Of a stretch of 57,531 bases of DNA, positions 45,304-53,518 are shown piece after piece. Both the position numbers and the translations under genes were made by a program. The DNA lies in NCBI RefSeq assembly GCF_001552255.1, contig NZ_BCQV01000029.1, positions 1 through 57,531 on the forward strand, read 5' to 3'. This stretch comes from Alicyclobacillus shizuokensis NBRC 103103. GTDB lineage: Bacteria; Bacillota; Bacilli; Alicyclobacillales; Alicyclobacillaceae. The notes under the pieces are model-generated. The model was not told where the DNA came from. It saw nothing but the letters and a program-made list of their open reading frames with translations, and did not search any database. Numbering within the stretch: position 1 is the stretch's first letter; the number at the start of each line of letters is the position of its first letter.

Positions 45304-46749
45304 TTATACCATCATCTGAGCGCGGAAAGATTCTACCACGCGCGGATCGTAGAGATGGTAGCGACTGGCTTCCAATTCTTGCATGGCCTCGTCATGGGAT
45401 AGTCCATACAGTTCCATGAGCTCCACGTAATCCAGCGACAAGCCGAGACACTCCGCCATCAACCGGTCTTCGTCGGTCAAGCCCGAGACGTCCGCGCCTT
45501 TACGGCAGGCCGGAATCAGATAGCGATAGTTTTCGCTGTGCGGATACGCCTCAAGCAGGCGCACACCAAGCTGCCCAATCTCAGGAATGGAAGAGCGGTC
45601 GCTGAGAATCGAGACAGCTTCCTCGTCGTTCGATGTCATGACGGTCAGCCCTAGGTACACGAGCCGTCCCGCCACCTGCAACCGCCGTATATCATCCCAC
45701 GCTGCGTCCGGCACGATCCGCTCGTACAACTGTGCCGCCAGGTTGGCCTCATACCGCGGCACATAGGACAGCCTCGGGAACATGGTCTCGAAGCTATCGA
45801 TGAGGCTCAACTCATCCAGAAACTGGTGCCAGAGCGGCCAATCAAAGGTGTCTTCGGGAATGACGATGTCACGCTGGCTGACCCAAGAATCGAAATCGCG
45901 GACCTTGAGCCACTCATTCCAGTAACAAGCCTGGCCCAAGTAAATTTCAGCCTTCTCAACACATCTTTTGCTCAAATCGGTTTGTCCAGCATAATGTGCA
46001 AATAATCCTATGAGATACAAGCTATCGGCCAACTTGACGTTCTCATTCGCCATCGAGTTGCCCCAAACATTGCGATAAAGTTCAGACGTATAGCGAATCG
46101 CCTCCATGGGACGTTCCAGAAACAGGTGCATACGTGCGATGCCTTGATAGGGCTCCGGCAGCGGCTCTACATCAGCCGCCTTGAGATAATAGTTCAGGGA
46201 CGTCGCATAATCCTCCAATGCTTCGGACGCGCACCCGGCATTGTAATATAGGAGACCCTCAACTACCTTTCTCAATCCAAGATCAGGAACCCTCGAAGCG
46301 AGGTCCAGTGCCCTGGGTATTTCAATCAGGACCTTCTCATATAACTCTGCCCTGATCAACGAGTAAATGTAAGAATTAAGTAACACTGACGACTCATACG
46401 GGATCTTTTCCGATACAAGCTGCAGAACCGAGTGACAAACCCGTAGGGCGACATCCTCGTGTCCTTCATATCCCAACGCATGAGCAAGGTTCGCCGTACT
46501 TTTTAACTTGATCCCGATGTATCCTTCGTCATCAGCGAATTGGTCGAGAAGGGAGATGGCTTCTTCATAATAGGGCCTGGCTGCATGCAGACTCTTCAGT
46601 CTTGATACAGCGGCTCCTGTAGAGTTTAGAAACGTGGCACGTGCAACAGAATTTTTCGCGTGAACAGCTTGTGTTTGGCAAATGTCTATGGCCGCGTAAT
46701 AATTTCCAATGGCGAAATGCCGGTACGCAATCTCCCACCAGCTACTCAT
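45304..46749 (-). CDS. TPR protein with C-terminal degenerate HD-GYP-like domain
   Basis: A 481-residue protein without a DNA-binding domain. Residues 1-280 are TPR-like helical pairs (AIDICQTQAVHAKN, YYEEAISLLDQFADD, SLYLIGLFAHYAGQTDLS). Residues about 329-478 follow the HD-GYP domain: ANLAAQLYERI, then RLQVAGRLVYLGL where the HD metal pair would be, then PEIGQLGVRLLEAYP, then KGADVSGLTDEDRL and the typical end LSHDEAMQELE and YDPRVVESF. All catalytic residues (HD, HHE, GYP) are absent, so no phosphodiesterase activity is expected. This reading is mine and unverified. Its ATG overlaps the kinase stop by 8 bp, so translation is coupled. A sensory or scaffold role is inferred. Confidence 0.75.
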   Translation of the reverse strand: MSSWWEIAYRHFAIGNYYAAIDICQTQAVHAKNSVARATFLNSTGAAVSRLKSLHAARPYYEEAISLLDQFADDEGYIGIKLKSTANLAHALGYEGHEDVALRVCHSVLQLVSEKIPYESSVLLNSYIYSLIRAELYEKVLIEIPRALDLASRVPDLGLRKVVEGLLYYNAGCASEALEDYATSLNYYLKAADVEPLPEPYQGIARMHLFLERPMEAIRYTSELYRNVWGNSMANENVKLADSLYLIGLFAHYAGQTDLSKRCVEKAEIYLGQACYWNEWLKVRDFDSWVSQRDIVIPEDTFDWPLWHQFLDELSLIDSFETMFPRLSYVPRYEANLAAQLYERIVPDAAWDDIRRLQVAGRLVYLGLTVMTSNDEEAVSILSDRSSIPEIGQLGVRLLEAYPHSENYRYLIPACRKGADVSGLTDEDRLMAECLGLSLDYVELMELYGLSHDEAMQELEASRYHLYDPRVVESFRAQMMV

Positions 46750-47389
46750 TACGATCGGCCACCTCGCAGATGACCTGCGTTCCGTGGCCGGGCTCGGACT
46801 GCACCGTCACGCGGCCACCCACTAACTCCATCCTCTCTTTCATGCCCTGCAAACCGTACGAAGTCGTTGACGTTTTGTCTGTCACGAATCCCACGCCGTC
46901 GTCTGTGACCAACGCTCTGTACAGGCCGTTTTCACGTTTCAATTCAATTTTGACTTTAGAGGCTTTAGCGTGCTTATGGATATTATTTAGAGCCTCCTGC
47001 ACGACCCGAAACATTGCCACAGCCACACTCCGGGACAGTTTTGGATTTTCCCATGAACACTGCACATCGATTGACAAGCCGGACATTTGGGAAAACCTCT
47101 CCGCGTAGAGTTGAATGGCATCCGAAACGCCCCGCTCTAAAAACGTTGGCCTTAGATCAAAGATGAGTCTTCTCACATCATTCATTGCCGTTCGCAGCAT
47201 CATCTGGAGTCGCTCAATCTCACGCACTGACTCCTCCACGCGTCCGCTTTCAAGCATCCGCTTGGTAACTTCGAGTCGCATGGTGACATTTGTCAGACTT
47301 TGGGCCGGCCCGTCGTGGATATCTCGGGCTACGCGCTTCCGCTCTTCTTCCAATAACTCTATCGTCCGTTCCGAGCTAAAAGTCTCCAC
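46742..47389 (-). CDS. Soluble sensorless histidine kinase (DegS-like, HisKA_3)
   Basis: A 215-residue kinase consisting only of the dimerisation/phospho-acceptor and ATPase domains. HisKA_3 is LLEEERKRVARDIHDGPAQS with the acceptor His at about 24-27. The HATPase has VVQEALNNIHKHAKASKV, TDDGVGF, YGLQGMKERMELVGG and GTQVICEV. There is no membrane segment or recognisable input domain, so input must come from a partner, most likely the coupled TPR/HD protein. GTG 47389 has AGGGGT 7 nt upstream; GTG 47395 is too close to it. It is divergent from a secreted-peptide gene. Confidence 0.88.
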   Translation of the reverse strand: METFSSERTIELLEEERKRVARDIHDGPAQSLTNVTMRLEVTKRMLESGRVEESVREIERLQMMLRTAMNDVRRLIFDLRPTFLERGVSDAIQLYAERFSQMSGLSIDVQCSWENPKLSRSVAVAMFRVVQEALNNIHKHAKASKVKIELKRENGLYRALVTDDGVGFVTDKTSTTSYGLQGMKERMELVGGRVTVQSEPGHGTQVICEVADRNE

Positions 47390-47489
47390 AGCCACACCCC
47401 TGACGCGATATCAATTACACCTTCTCGCATCAAACCATCACATCCCTATCATAACCGAAAAACAATCTTGAAGAAATCTCACACCAACA

Positions 47490-47519
47490 TTGACAATTAT
47501 CCAGACTGATAGCTAAAAT
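47490..47519 (+). promoter_or_regulatory. Promoter of the 49-residue peptide gene
   Basis: Perfect -35 TTGACA (47490-47495), 18-bp spacer, -10 TAAAAT (47514-47519, 5/6). Transcription would begin about 64 nt before the start codon. It is one of the best sigma-A promoters in the window. Confidence 0.75.
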
Positions 47520-47589
47520 CATCCACAAGGAAGTTCGACACATTTCTCGATTCATGTGAGGCCCGGGGGGCAAAAGAGGTGACAGTTCT

Positions 47590-47739
47590 ATGAAAAAACT
47601 ATTGGCGTTGGTTTCCGTAGTAGTGACGCTATCGGCTATCGCCCCGATCACAATTACGGCTCTTTCTACTACATTGTCCGTTGATTCGACTCACTCAGTT
47701 AATCCTAATTCCAATCCTGGCGGAATATCGTACTTCTAA
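47590..47739 (+). CDS. Small secreted peptide precursor, candidate signalling peptide
   Basis: A 49-residue product: MKK, a hydrophobic signal helix (LLALVSVVVTLSAIAPI), a signal-peptidase-like site after ITITA, then a 25-residue polar Ser/Asn/Pro/Gly-rich tail ending NSNPGGISYF. There are no cysteines in the tail, unlike most bacteriocins. A strong promoter, the SD AGAGGTGA and a perfect terminator make it a complete single-gene transcription unit, although it is too short for most gene finders. It is divergent from the kinase-TPR/HD-LuxR operon. A pheromone-like role is inferred; an antimicrobial or other secreted peptide is possible. Confidence 0.75.
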   Translation: MKKLLALVSVVVTLSAIAPITITALSTTLSVDSTHSVNPNSNPGGISYF

Positions 47740-47803
47740 GACGCCCTACGGGATCTTACGTTGCCGCAGCTCTAATCAACACTAGGCCGTTCACCCCGGG
47801 AGC

Positions 47804-47841
47804 ACACCCAGGCGGCAAGCGGTTTCGCCTGGGTGTTTTTG
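47804..47841 (+). terminator. Rho-independent terminator of the 49-residue peptide gene
   Basis: Perfect 11-bp stem ACACCCAGGCG / CGCCTGGGTGT with an 11-nt loop, followed by TTTTTG. It lies 64 nt after the stop codon of the peptide gene. Confidence 0.95.
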
Positions 47842-47917
47842 TCGTCTGCCGTCGAAAGTTCGCGATGCGTGACGCCGTCCTGACAGCCCACGCGCGCTTA
47901 CCGATTGCCGCCGTGTC

Positions 47918-48865
47918 TCACTCGGCGTCTTTTCCTGCGTCTCCTTTGTTTGCCGCGGTTTTCAAGGCACCCAGCGCCCCCAGGACGCCGACAGCCTCCG
48001 ATGGGATGAACAGCGTCGTGGCCGATCCGTTCGCCATCCCCTGCAGTGCCTCAAACGACTGATACGTCAGCACATTGGCGTCCAATTGCGCCTGGCGAAT
48101 CATCTCGATACGGTTGCGCTCCGCCTCCGCGACCAAGCGAATGGCCTGAGCGCGCCCTTCCGCCTCCAGGCGCTGCGCTTCACGCACGCCCTCTGCCTCG
48201 CGAATTCGCGACTCCCGCAGCCCTTCCGCGCGCAGGATGGCGCTCTGCTTTTCACCCTCGGCCTTGAGAATCGCCGCCTGGCGCTCACCTTCCGCCTGCA
48301 GGATGTTCGCCCGCTTTTCGCGTTCCGCCTTCATCTGTTTCTCCATGGCATCCTGGATCTCCGCCGGCGGTTTGATGTCGACCACTTCAACGCGGTCGAT
48401 GCGGACGCCCCACGACTCGGTCACCTCGTCGAGGGCGGTGCGCAGTGCCATGCTGATCTTGTCACGGCCAGCCAGCGTCTCGTCTAGCTCCATATGACCG
48501 ACCACCTGGCGAATGTTGGCGGCGGTGATGTTCTGAATGGCTTGCACCACATTGGCGATGTTGTAAGTCGCCGTGCGCGCGTCGATAATGGTATAGAAAA
48601 ACACCGTGTCAATCTGAATCTGCACATTGTCCTTCGTGATCACCATCTGCGGCGGCACGACGACCTGCTGCGTACGCAGGTCAACCATGCGCACCACGCG
48701 GTCGATAAACGGGATAATCAGGTTCACGCCCGGCTGCAAGGTCGCGTGATACTTGCCCAGGCGCTCCACAATCGCCAGGCGCTGCTGCGGGATGATGCGG
48801 ATGCCGCGCACGATGAGCAGCACCACCAGCACAACCAAGATCAGGACGACTATCGTACCGACCAT
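47918..48865 (-). CDS. SPFH/stomatin-family membrane protein (paraslipin/QmcA type)
   Basis: A 315-residue protein. An N-terminal membrane anchor (about 3-20) is followed by the SPFH domain (about 22-180: RIIPQQRLAIVERLGKYH, LRTQQVVVPPQMVITKDNV) and an Ala/Glu/Arg-rich coiled coil (about 190-260, repeated AEGxR units). The C-terminal segment resembles slipin/paraslipin oligomerisation regions. Such proteins form membrane scaffolds and usually pair with NfeD proteins, as here. ATG 48865 follows GGGGCAGGG. Confidence 0.94.
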   Translation of the reverse strand: MVGTIVVLILVVLVVLLIVRGIRIIPQQRLAIVERLGKYHATLQPGVNLIIPFIDRVVRMVDLRTQQVVVPPQMVITKDNVQIQIDTVFFYTIIDARTATYNIANVVQAIQNITAANIRQVVGHMELDETLAGRDKISMALRTALDEVTESWGVRIDRVEVVDIKPPAEIQDAMEKQMKAEREKRANILQAEGERQAAILKAEGEKQSAILRAEGLRESRIREAEGVREAQRLEAEGRAQAIRLVAEAERNRIEMIRQAQLDANVLTYQSFEALQGMANGSATTLFIPSEAVGVLGALGALKTAANKGDAGKDAE

Positions 48866-48931
48866 ACCATTCCCTGCCCCTTTCCGGACTCAAACCCCCA
48901 GAAATTTTCACTTCTTGTCGCCGGCAAGCGT

Positions 48932-49387
48932 TTACTTGGCGCCCGCAGGCGGTTCCTGCACGGCCGGCTGGACGAACAGCACGCTCGATTCCGCCCGTAC
49001 GACGACCACCTGACTGCCCGGTTCCAGCACCGCGTCACTCTGGGCGCTCCATAGCTCGCCCCTGACGCGGACGGTGGCCATGCGGCCAGGCGCGGCCCCT
49101 TTGACGACCACCGCCCGTTCCCCGACCATCCCCTCCAAGCGCGTCGTCGGGTAGCGCCGGTTTTTCCGCCACTTCTGCGCCACCGGCCGCGTGGCCAGGT
49201 ACAGGCCCACGCTGACCACCGCAAAGATGAGCAGCTGAATCCACACGTCGGGCACGACCAGGCTGACCACGGACGTCACAAACGCGGCGATGGCCATCCA
49301 CAGGAGAACGAAGGTCACCGTGGCCAACTCGATGACGCCAATCCCGAACGCGATGACCAACCAGATCCACCAGGCCAAAACGTTCAC
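48932..49387 (-). CDS. NfeD-family membrane protein (short form)
   Basis: A 151-residue protein with two or three membrane helices in residues 5-70 and a C-terminal OB-fold domain (about 85-140: GMVGERAVVVKGAAPGRMATVRVRGELW), typical of short NfeD proteins lacking the ClpP-type protease domain. It probably binds the stomatin-like protein encoded 66 nt downstream. GTG 49387 is the likely start, but its SD is weak. Confidence 0.9.
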   Translation of the reverse strand: MNVLAWWIWLVIAFGIGVIELATVTFVLLWMAIAAFVTSVVSLVVPDVWIQLLIFAVVSVGLYLATRPVAQKWRKNRRYPTTRLEGMVGERAVVVKGAAPGRMATVRVRGELWSAQSDAVLEPGSQVVVVRAESSVLFVQPAVQEPPAGAK

Positions 49388-49626
49388 CCACTTTCGTGGT
49401 TCATCTTACGCTCATCTATACCAGACCTTCACCCTCTTCGCACTATGTTTTTTCCAGCGGCTCCAGGGACTGTCCCATTCCAGGAGCGCCAGGAGCGACG
49501 GATGGGCGGCACGGTTTGCCCGGCGACCCACTTGCGACGAGGAGCGACGGGTTGAGGTTCGGTATAGGCCGATTCCCATGCGGAGAGAATGATCATTTGA
49601 ACGGCGACGTCTTGGAGGAATTCTGA

Positions 49627-50775
49627 ATGCGGATTGCAGTGTTTTCGGAGACCTTTCTGCCGGGGACCGATGGGGTGGTCACGCGATTGTGCGCGACACT
49701 GGACCAGTTGGCCCATCAGGATCATGAGATTTTGCTCTTCGCGCCCGAAGGCGCGCCGCCCCAGTACGCGTCGGCACGGGTCATCGGTGTGCCTTCCTTT
49801 CGCTTTTACCTCTATCCGGAGAAGCGATTTGCATGGCCCTTTCCGCGCGTCGGGCGTATCCTGCGCGAATTTCAGCCCGATTTAATCCACTCGGTCAACC
49901 CCGGATTTCTCAGTTTCGCCGCCATTTACTACTCACGGCGGTTGCGCGTGCCGTTGATTGCCTCCTACCACACCCACATCCCCGCCTATGCCCGCTATTA
50001 CCGGCTGCATTGGTTGGAACCGATGCTGTGGTGGTGTTTTCGCACCATCCACAATCGGGCGGCCATCAACCTCTGCCCCTCCGAAGCGACCATGGCGGAG
50101 CTGCGGGCCCGGGGATTTCGCAACCTCGCCCTCTGGGACAGAGGCGTCGACCTGCGCCGCTTTTCACCGGATCACCGGTCCCTTGAGATGCGTCGACGGC
50201 TGCTGGGCCGGCCGGGGGCCGACGCGAAAAGCGTGCGCGACACCCGCATTCTGTTGTATGTAGGACGCTTGGCCGCGGAAAAGGGGATTGAACGGTTGCG
50301 CCCCTGCTTAGACAAGATGTCGAACATCCACCTGGCCATCGTCGGGGACGGCCCGCACCGTGCGGCGCTCGAGCAGACTTTCGCGGGAACCAACACCACC
50401 TTCACCGGCTACCTGTTCGGCGACGAACTGGCGCAAGCCTACGCGTCGGCGGACGGATTCGTCTTCCCCTCCACCACCGAGACGCTCGGCCTGGTGCTGT
50501 ACGAGGCGATGGCAAGCGGATTGCCCATCATGGCCGCGGAGAGTCCCGCGACGCTCGAGGTCCTTGAGCACGGGCGGGCCGGTTGGTTGTTCAATCCGCT
50601 GAGCCCAGATTCCATCCTCGCCACCCTGACGGATTTGTTCACCAACCAGCGCCGCCGACAGGCGGTTCGGAAACGCGCACAGGAGTTGGTCTCGCAGCTG
50701 GACTGGAGCGGTCCGACGCAGCAGCTGATTGATTACTATTACCGACTGTTTCACATGCAGGATCCGGCCGGCTAA
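49627..50775 (+). CDS. GT4-family glycosyltransferase (GT-B fold)
   Basis: A 382-residue glycosyltransferase. The N-terminus FSETFLPGTDGVVTRL is typical of the SQD2/MgtA/PimB group of glycolipid or mannosyl transferases. The acceptor domain has SYHTHIPAY; the donor domain has YVGRLAAEKGIE, VGDGPHR and the nucleotide-sugar motif FPSTTETLGLVLYEAMASG. ATG 49627 follows GGAGG at 10 nt. It lies next to a lipid kinase gene and near an acyltransferase, so a membrane glycolipid product is likely (inference). Confidence 0.9.
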   Translation: MRIAVFSETFLPGTDGVVTRLCATLDQLAHQDHEILLFAPEGAPPQYASARVIGVPSFRFYLYPEKRFAWPFPRVGRILREFQPDLIHSVNPGFLSFAAIYYSRRLRVPLIASYHTHIPAYARYYRLHWLEPMLWWCFRTIHNRAAINLCPSEATMAELRARGFRNLALWDRGVDLRRFSPDHRSLEMRRRLLGRPGADAKSVRDTRILLYVGRLAAEKGIERLRPCLDKMSNIHLAIVGDGPHRAALEQTFAGTNTTFTGYLFGDELAQAYASADGFVFPSTTETLGLVLYEAMASGLPIMAAESPATLEVLEHGRAGWLFNPLSPDSILATLTDLFTNQRRRQAVRKRAQELVSQLDWSGPTQQLIDYYYRLFHMQDPAG

Positions 50776-50829
50776 AGCGCGAATGTACAACCTGCTCAAC
50801 AGGCACAAGTCGGACGAGAGGATGTGGCC

Positions 50830-51750
50830 ATGAACACCCTGTTCCTGGTGAATCCAGCGGCTGGTCGGGGCCGCGGCTTCCGGCGCTGGCGGGTGATGGC
50901 CCGCGCGCTGCGCGAAGGGGCGAAATTTCCGTTTGATGTCGTCTTCACTGAGGCCCCCGGACAGCCGGAGGCCCGCGCGCGCGAGGCCGCCAACAGCTAT
51001 GAGCGCATCGTCGTGGTCGGCGGCGATGGTACCGTGAACGAAGTGGTCAACGGCGTCTTCGGCCGCAATGTCCGCATCGGTATCATCCCGTGCGGGACGG
51101 GCAACGACCTGGCGCGCGCCCTGGGTTTGCCCAAATCCACCCGGCGTCTGCTGAACATGCTCAATCACCCGAGCGAAGTGGAAGTCGATGTGGCGACACT
51201 TAACCATCGCCACTTCATCATCGCCGCCGGCATGGGCTTCGATGCGATTGTCGCCGATTACATCAACCGTCACAGCGCCGTCAAGCACCTCGGCCCCTTG
51301 GGCTACGCGTACAGCGCGCTGCGCATTCTGACCACCTTCGCGCCGACTGAAGTCCAGCTGCGCATTGATGGTGAAAGCCTACGAATTACGGATGTATGGA
51401 TGCTGGTTGTCGGCAATTGCCCCTACTACGCGGGCGGCATGAAGCTGTTCCCGAACGCCCGCTTCAACGACGGCGTACTGAACATCTGTGTGGTCTCCAA
51501 GCTGGACAAGGTGAAGTTCCTGCGCCTGTTTCCGCTGGTGTACAGCGGCCAGCATATCCGCCGCACCGACGTCGTCACCGCCCTGCGCGGCCAAACGATT
51601 GATGTGGAGTTTCCGGCCGACACCTACGCGCACGTCGATGGCGAACCCCTGGCCATCCAGACCCTGCGCATCCGTCTCGCGGACAAGCCGATGCGCTTCA
51701 TCAAGCCATCAGCCCCGGAGCTGTCACACCCCCTCCTGAAGCGAACGTAA
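50830..51750 (+). CDS. Diacylglycerol/lipid kinase (DagK family)
   Basis: A 306-residue lipid kinase with the N-terminal LFLVNPAAGRGRG, the ATP-binding VVVGGDGTVNEVVNG at about 60-75 and GIIPCGTGNDLARALG. In Gram-positives DgkB recycles diacylglycerol left by lipoteichoic acid synthesis; related enzymes phosphorylate other lipids. ATG 50830 has GAGAGG 8 nt upstream; GTG 50824 is in frame but too close to it. It follows the glycosyltransferase gene by 54 nt, probably as an operon. Confidence 0.92.
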   Translation: MNTLFLVNPAAGRGRGFRRWRVMARALREGAKFPFDVVFTEAPGQPEARAREAANSYERIVVVGGDGTVNEVVNGVFGRNVRIGIIPCGTGNDLARALGLPKSTRRLLNMLNHPSEVEVDVATLNHRHFIIAAGMGFDAIVADYINRHSAVKHLGPLGYAYSALRILTTFAPTEVQLRIDGESLRITDVWMLVVGNCPYYAGGMKLFPNARFNDGVLNICVVSKLDKVKFLRLFPLVYSGQHIRRTDVVTALRGQTIDVEFPADTYAHVDGEPLAIQTLRIRLADKPMRFIKPSAPELSHPLLKRT

Positions 51751-51773
51751 ACCTCCGTCGATCCGGATGCCAA

Positions 51774-52481
51774 TCAACCGCTCCCATCTGGTGCTCCCGT
51801 CTCGTACTGGCCGTCCGACTCCTCCTGCAGGGGTGCCGACAACGTGGGCGCAGGTCGGGCGTGAATCCCCCTGCCCCATGCTCTGTCAGGTGTTGGCACG
51901 CGGGCCAGCAGGTCGTCCACGGCCGCCATGACCTGCCGAGACAGAGCCCGGGAATCCGCCCATGCATTGGGTTCCACCACAATCGGCCGACCGATGAGGA
52001 TATAGTTGCGCCGGAAGACCCGGCGCGGGCGCAGGGTGATGGCCACAGGCAGGATGACGCTGCCCGTGCGCACCGCCAGAAATCCAACACCCGGCTTGGC
52101 GGGCAGGAGACCTTGTGCGCGGTTACGCGTCCCTTCCGGAAAGATGCCGACCACACCTTGCTGCTCCAAAATCCGCAATCCGGTACGGATGGCGCCGATA
52201 CCGACGCCTCGTCGATTGACCGGAAACGCGCCCATGCGCCGGATGAGCCACGAGACTCCCGGTACGCGGAACAGCTCCTCCTTCGCCATGAAGCGAATCG
52301 AGGGGCTGAGGAAGGCCGAGAGCAGAACCGGATCGTTCATGGAGACATGATTGCCGGCCACCAGCAGCGGGCCTTGCTTCAGCCGCCAGAGCCGGTGCCG
52401 GCCGACAATATGGACGCGATAGAACACCCGGTAGTACAGTCGAACGAGGCAAGCGGCGATGCGAATCAGCCCGTGCTTCAT
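51774..52481 (-). CDS. plsC: 1-acyl-sn-glycerol-3-phosphate acyltransferase
   Basis: A 235-residue membrane-associated acyltransferase that makes phosphatidic acid from lysophosphatidic acid. The catalytic block NHVSMNDP (His and Asp four residues apart) is at about 44-51, then GAFPVNRR, the glycerol-phosphate-binding FPEGTRNR at about 113-120 and ILPVAI. The C-terminal 35 residues are variable. It converges on the lipid kinase gene with a 23-bp gap and no visible terminator. Confidence 0.93.
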   Translation of the reverse strand: MKHGLIRIAACLVRLYYRVFYRVHIVGRHRLWRLKQGPLLVAGNHVSMNDPVLLSAFLSPSIRFMAKEELFRVPGVSWLIRRMGAFPVNRRGVGIGAIRTGLRILEQQGVVGIFPEGTRNRAQGLLPAKPGVGFLAVRTGSVILPVAITLRPRRVFRRNYILIGRPIVVEPNAWADSRALSRQVMAAVDDLLARVPTPDRAWGRGIHARPAPTLSAPLQEESDGQYETGAPDGSG

Positions 52482-52626
52482 GCTGCGCGTGTCTCCCTCT
52501 CGCGGTGGGCTCAGGATTGACGATACCTAGCGTATCCCAGGCCCTGCCCGCGCATGCGGCCGCTGGGGTTCATCCGTTTCGCCTACGGATATACTGGTAG
52601 CAATTCCGTAATCAGGAGGACGGTCT

Positions 52627-53475
52627 ATGCGAGCGCAGACAGAGTCACCCATCGTCGTCATCATCGGTGGATCCGGCGGCATCGGCCGAGCGGTGACGGC
52701 GCAACTGGCAGAACAAGGCGCCCATGTGGTGCTGGTGGCCCGCGGCAAACCGGCGCTGGAGGAGGCGGCGGTCGAGATTGAGCGCCGCACAGGTAGAAAA
52801 ACGGGGGTCTATGCCGCCGATTGCACCGAGGCCCCAGAGGTCACCGGGCTTGCGCGGTGGCTGGCGCAAACATACGGGAGGGTGGACATCCTCGTCTACG
52901 CGGCCGCCGTGTTTTCCCTCGCTCCCGCAGAGTCGCTCGACGTGGAAGAGGCGAAACAGGCCATGGAGATCAACTATTGGGGCGCGGTGAGAACGACCCA
53001 GGCCCTCCTGCCACTCATCCGGCGCAGCCAGGTGCGCTGCATCTACTACGTCTCATCGCTCTCGGTGCAGTGTACGCCCGCGTTTTTCACCGCCTACGCG
53101 GCCAGTAAACACGCCCTGCGCGGATTCGCGTTGGCCCTGCGGCAGGAGCTGCGGCCCCAGGGCATTCATGTCGGCATCCTTTCGCCCGGGCCCGTCCTGA
53201 CACCGCTGATTGAAGGGCACATTCACAGCGGGATGTACCGCGTCCCTCCCGGTGTGCCAGTGCTACGCCCAGAGGCCGCTGCGCGCCAAATCGTGCGCGC
53301 CATCCAGAAAAGGCGCACGGACGTCACCATCCCGCGTCGTTTCGCCCCAGCGGCGCGGATTTCCCACATGTTTCCGCGACTGATGGAGGCTTACTACCGA
53401 CTCACCATTCGCGACTGGGACAAGCTCGTCTTGGAACAAACGGATCGGCAACGCGATTCCACACCCCATCGCTGA
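52627..53475 (+). CDS. Short-chain dehydrogenase/reductase
   Basis: A 282-residue classical SDR. The nucleotide-binding GGSGGIGRA is near residue 14, the NxAA equivalent is VYAAAVFSLAP, the catalytic Ser is in YYVSSLSV, and Tyr and Lys are in YAASKHA. An Arg in VLVARGKP at the end of the second strand suggests NADP(H). The substrate is unknown. ATG 52627 has the SD AGGAGG. It is monocistronic and faces the aldolase-family gene. Confidence 0.93.
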   Translation: MRAQTESPIVVIIGGSGGIGRAVTAQLAEQGAHVVLVARGKPALEEAAVEIERRTGRKTGVYAADCTEAPEVTGLARWLAQTYGRVDILVYAAAVFSLAPAESLDVEEAKQAMEINYWGAVRTTQALLPLIRRSQVRCIYYVSSLSVQCTPAFFTAYAASKHALRGFALALRQELRPQGIHVGILSPGPVLTPLIEGHIHSGMYRVPPGVPVLRPEAAARQIVRAIQKRRTDVTIPRRFAPAARISHMFPRLMEAYYRLTIRDWDKLVLEQTDRQRDSTPHR

Positions 53476-53518
53476 CAGCGGGTGTGGGTCTGCGCCGCAT
53501 ACGCAACCGCGCCGCATC

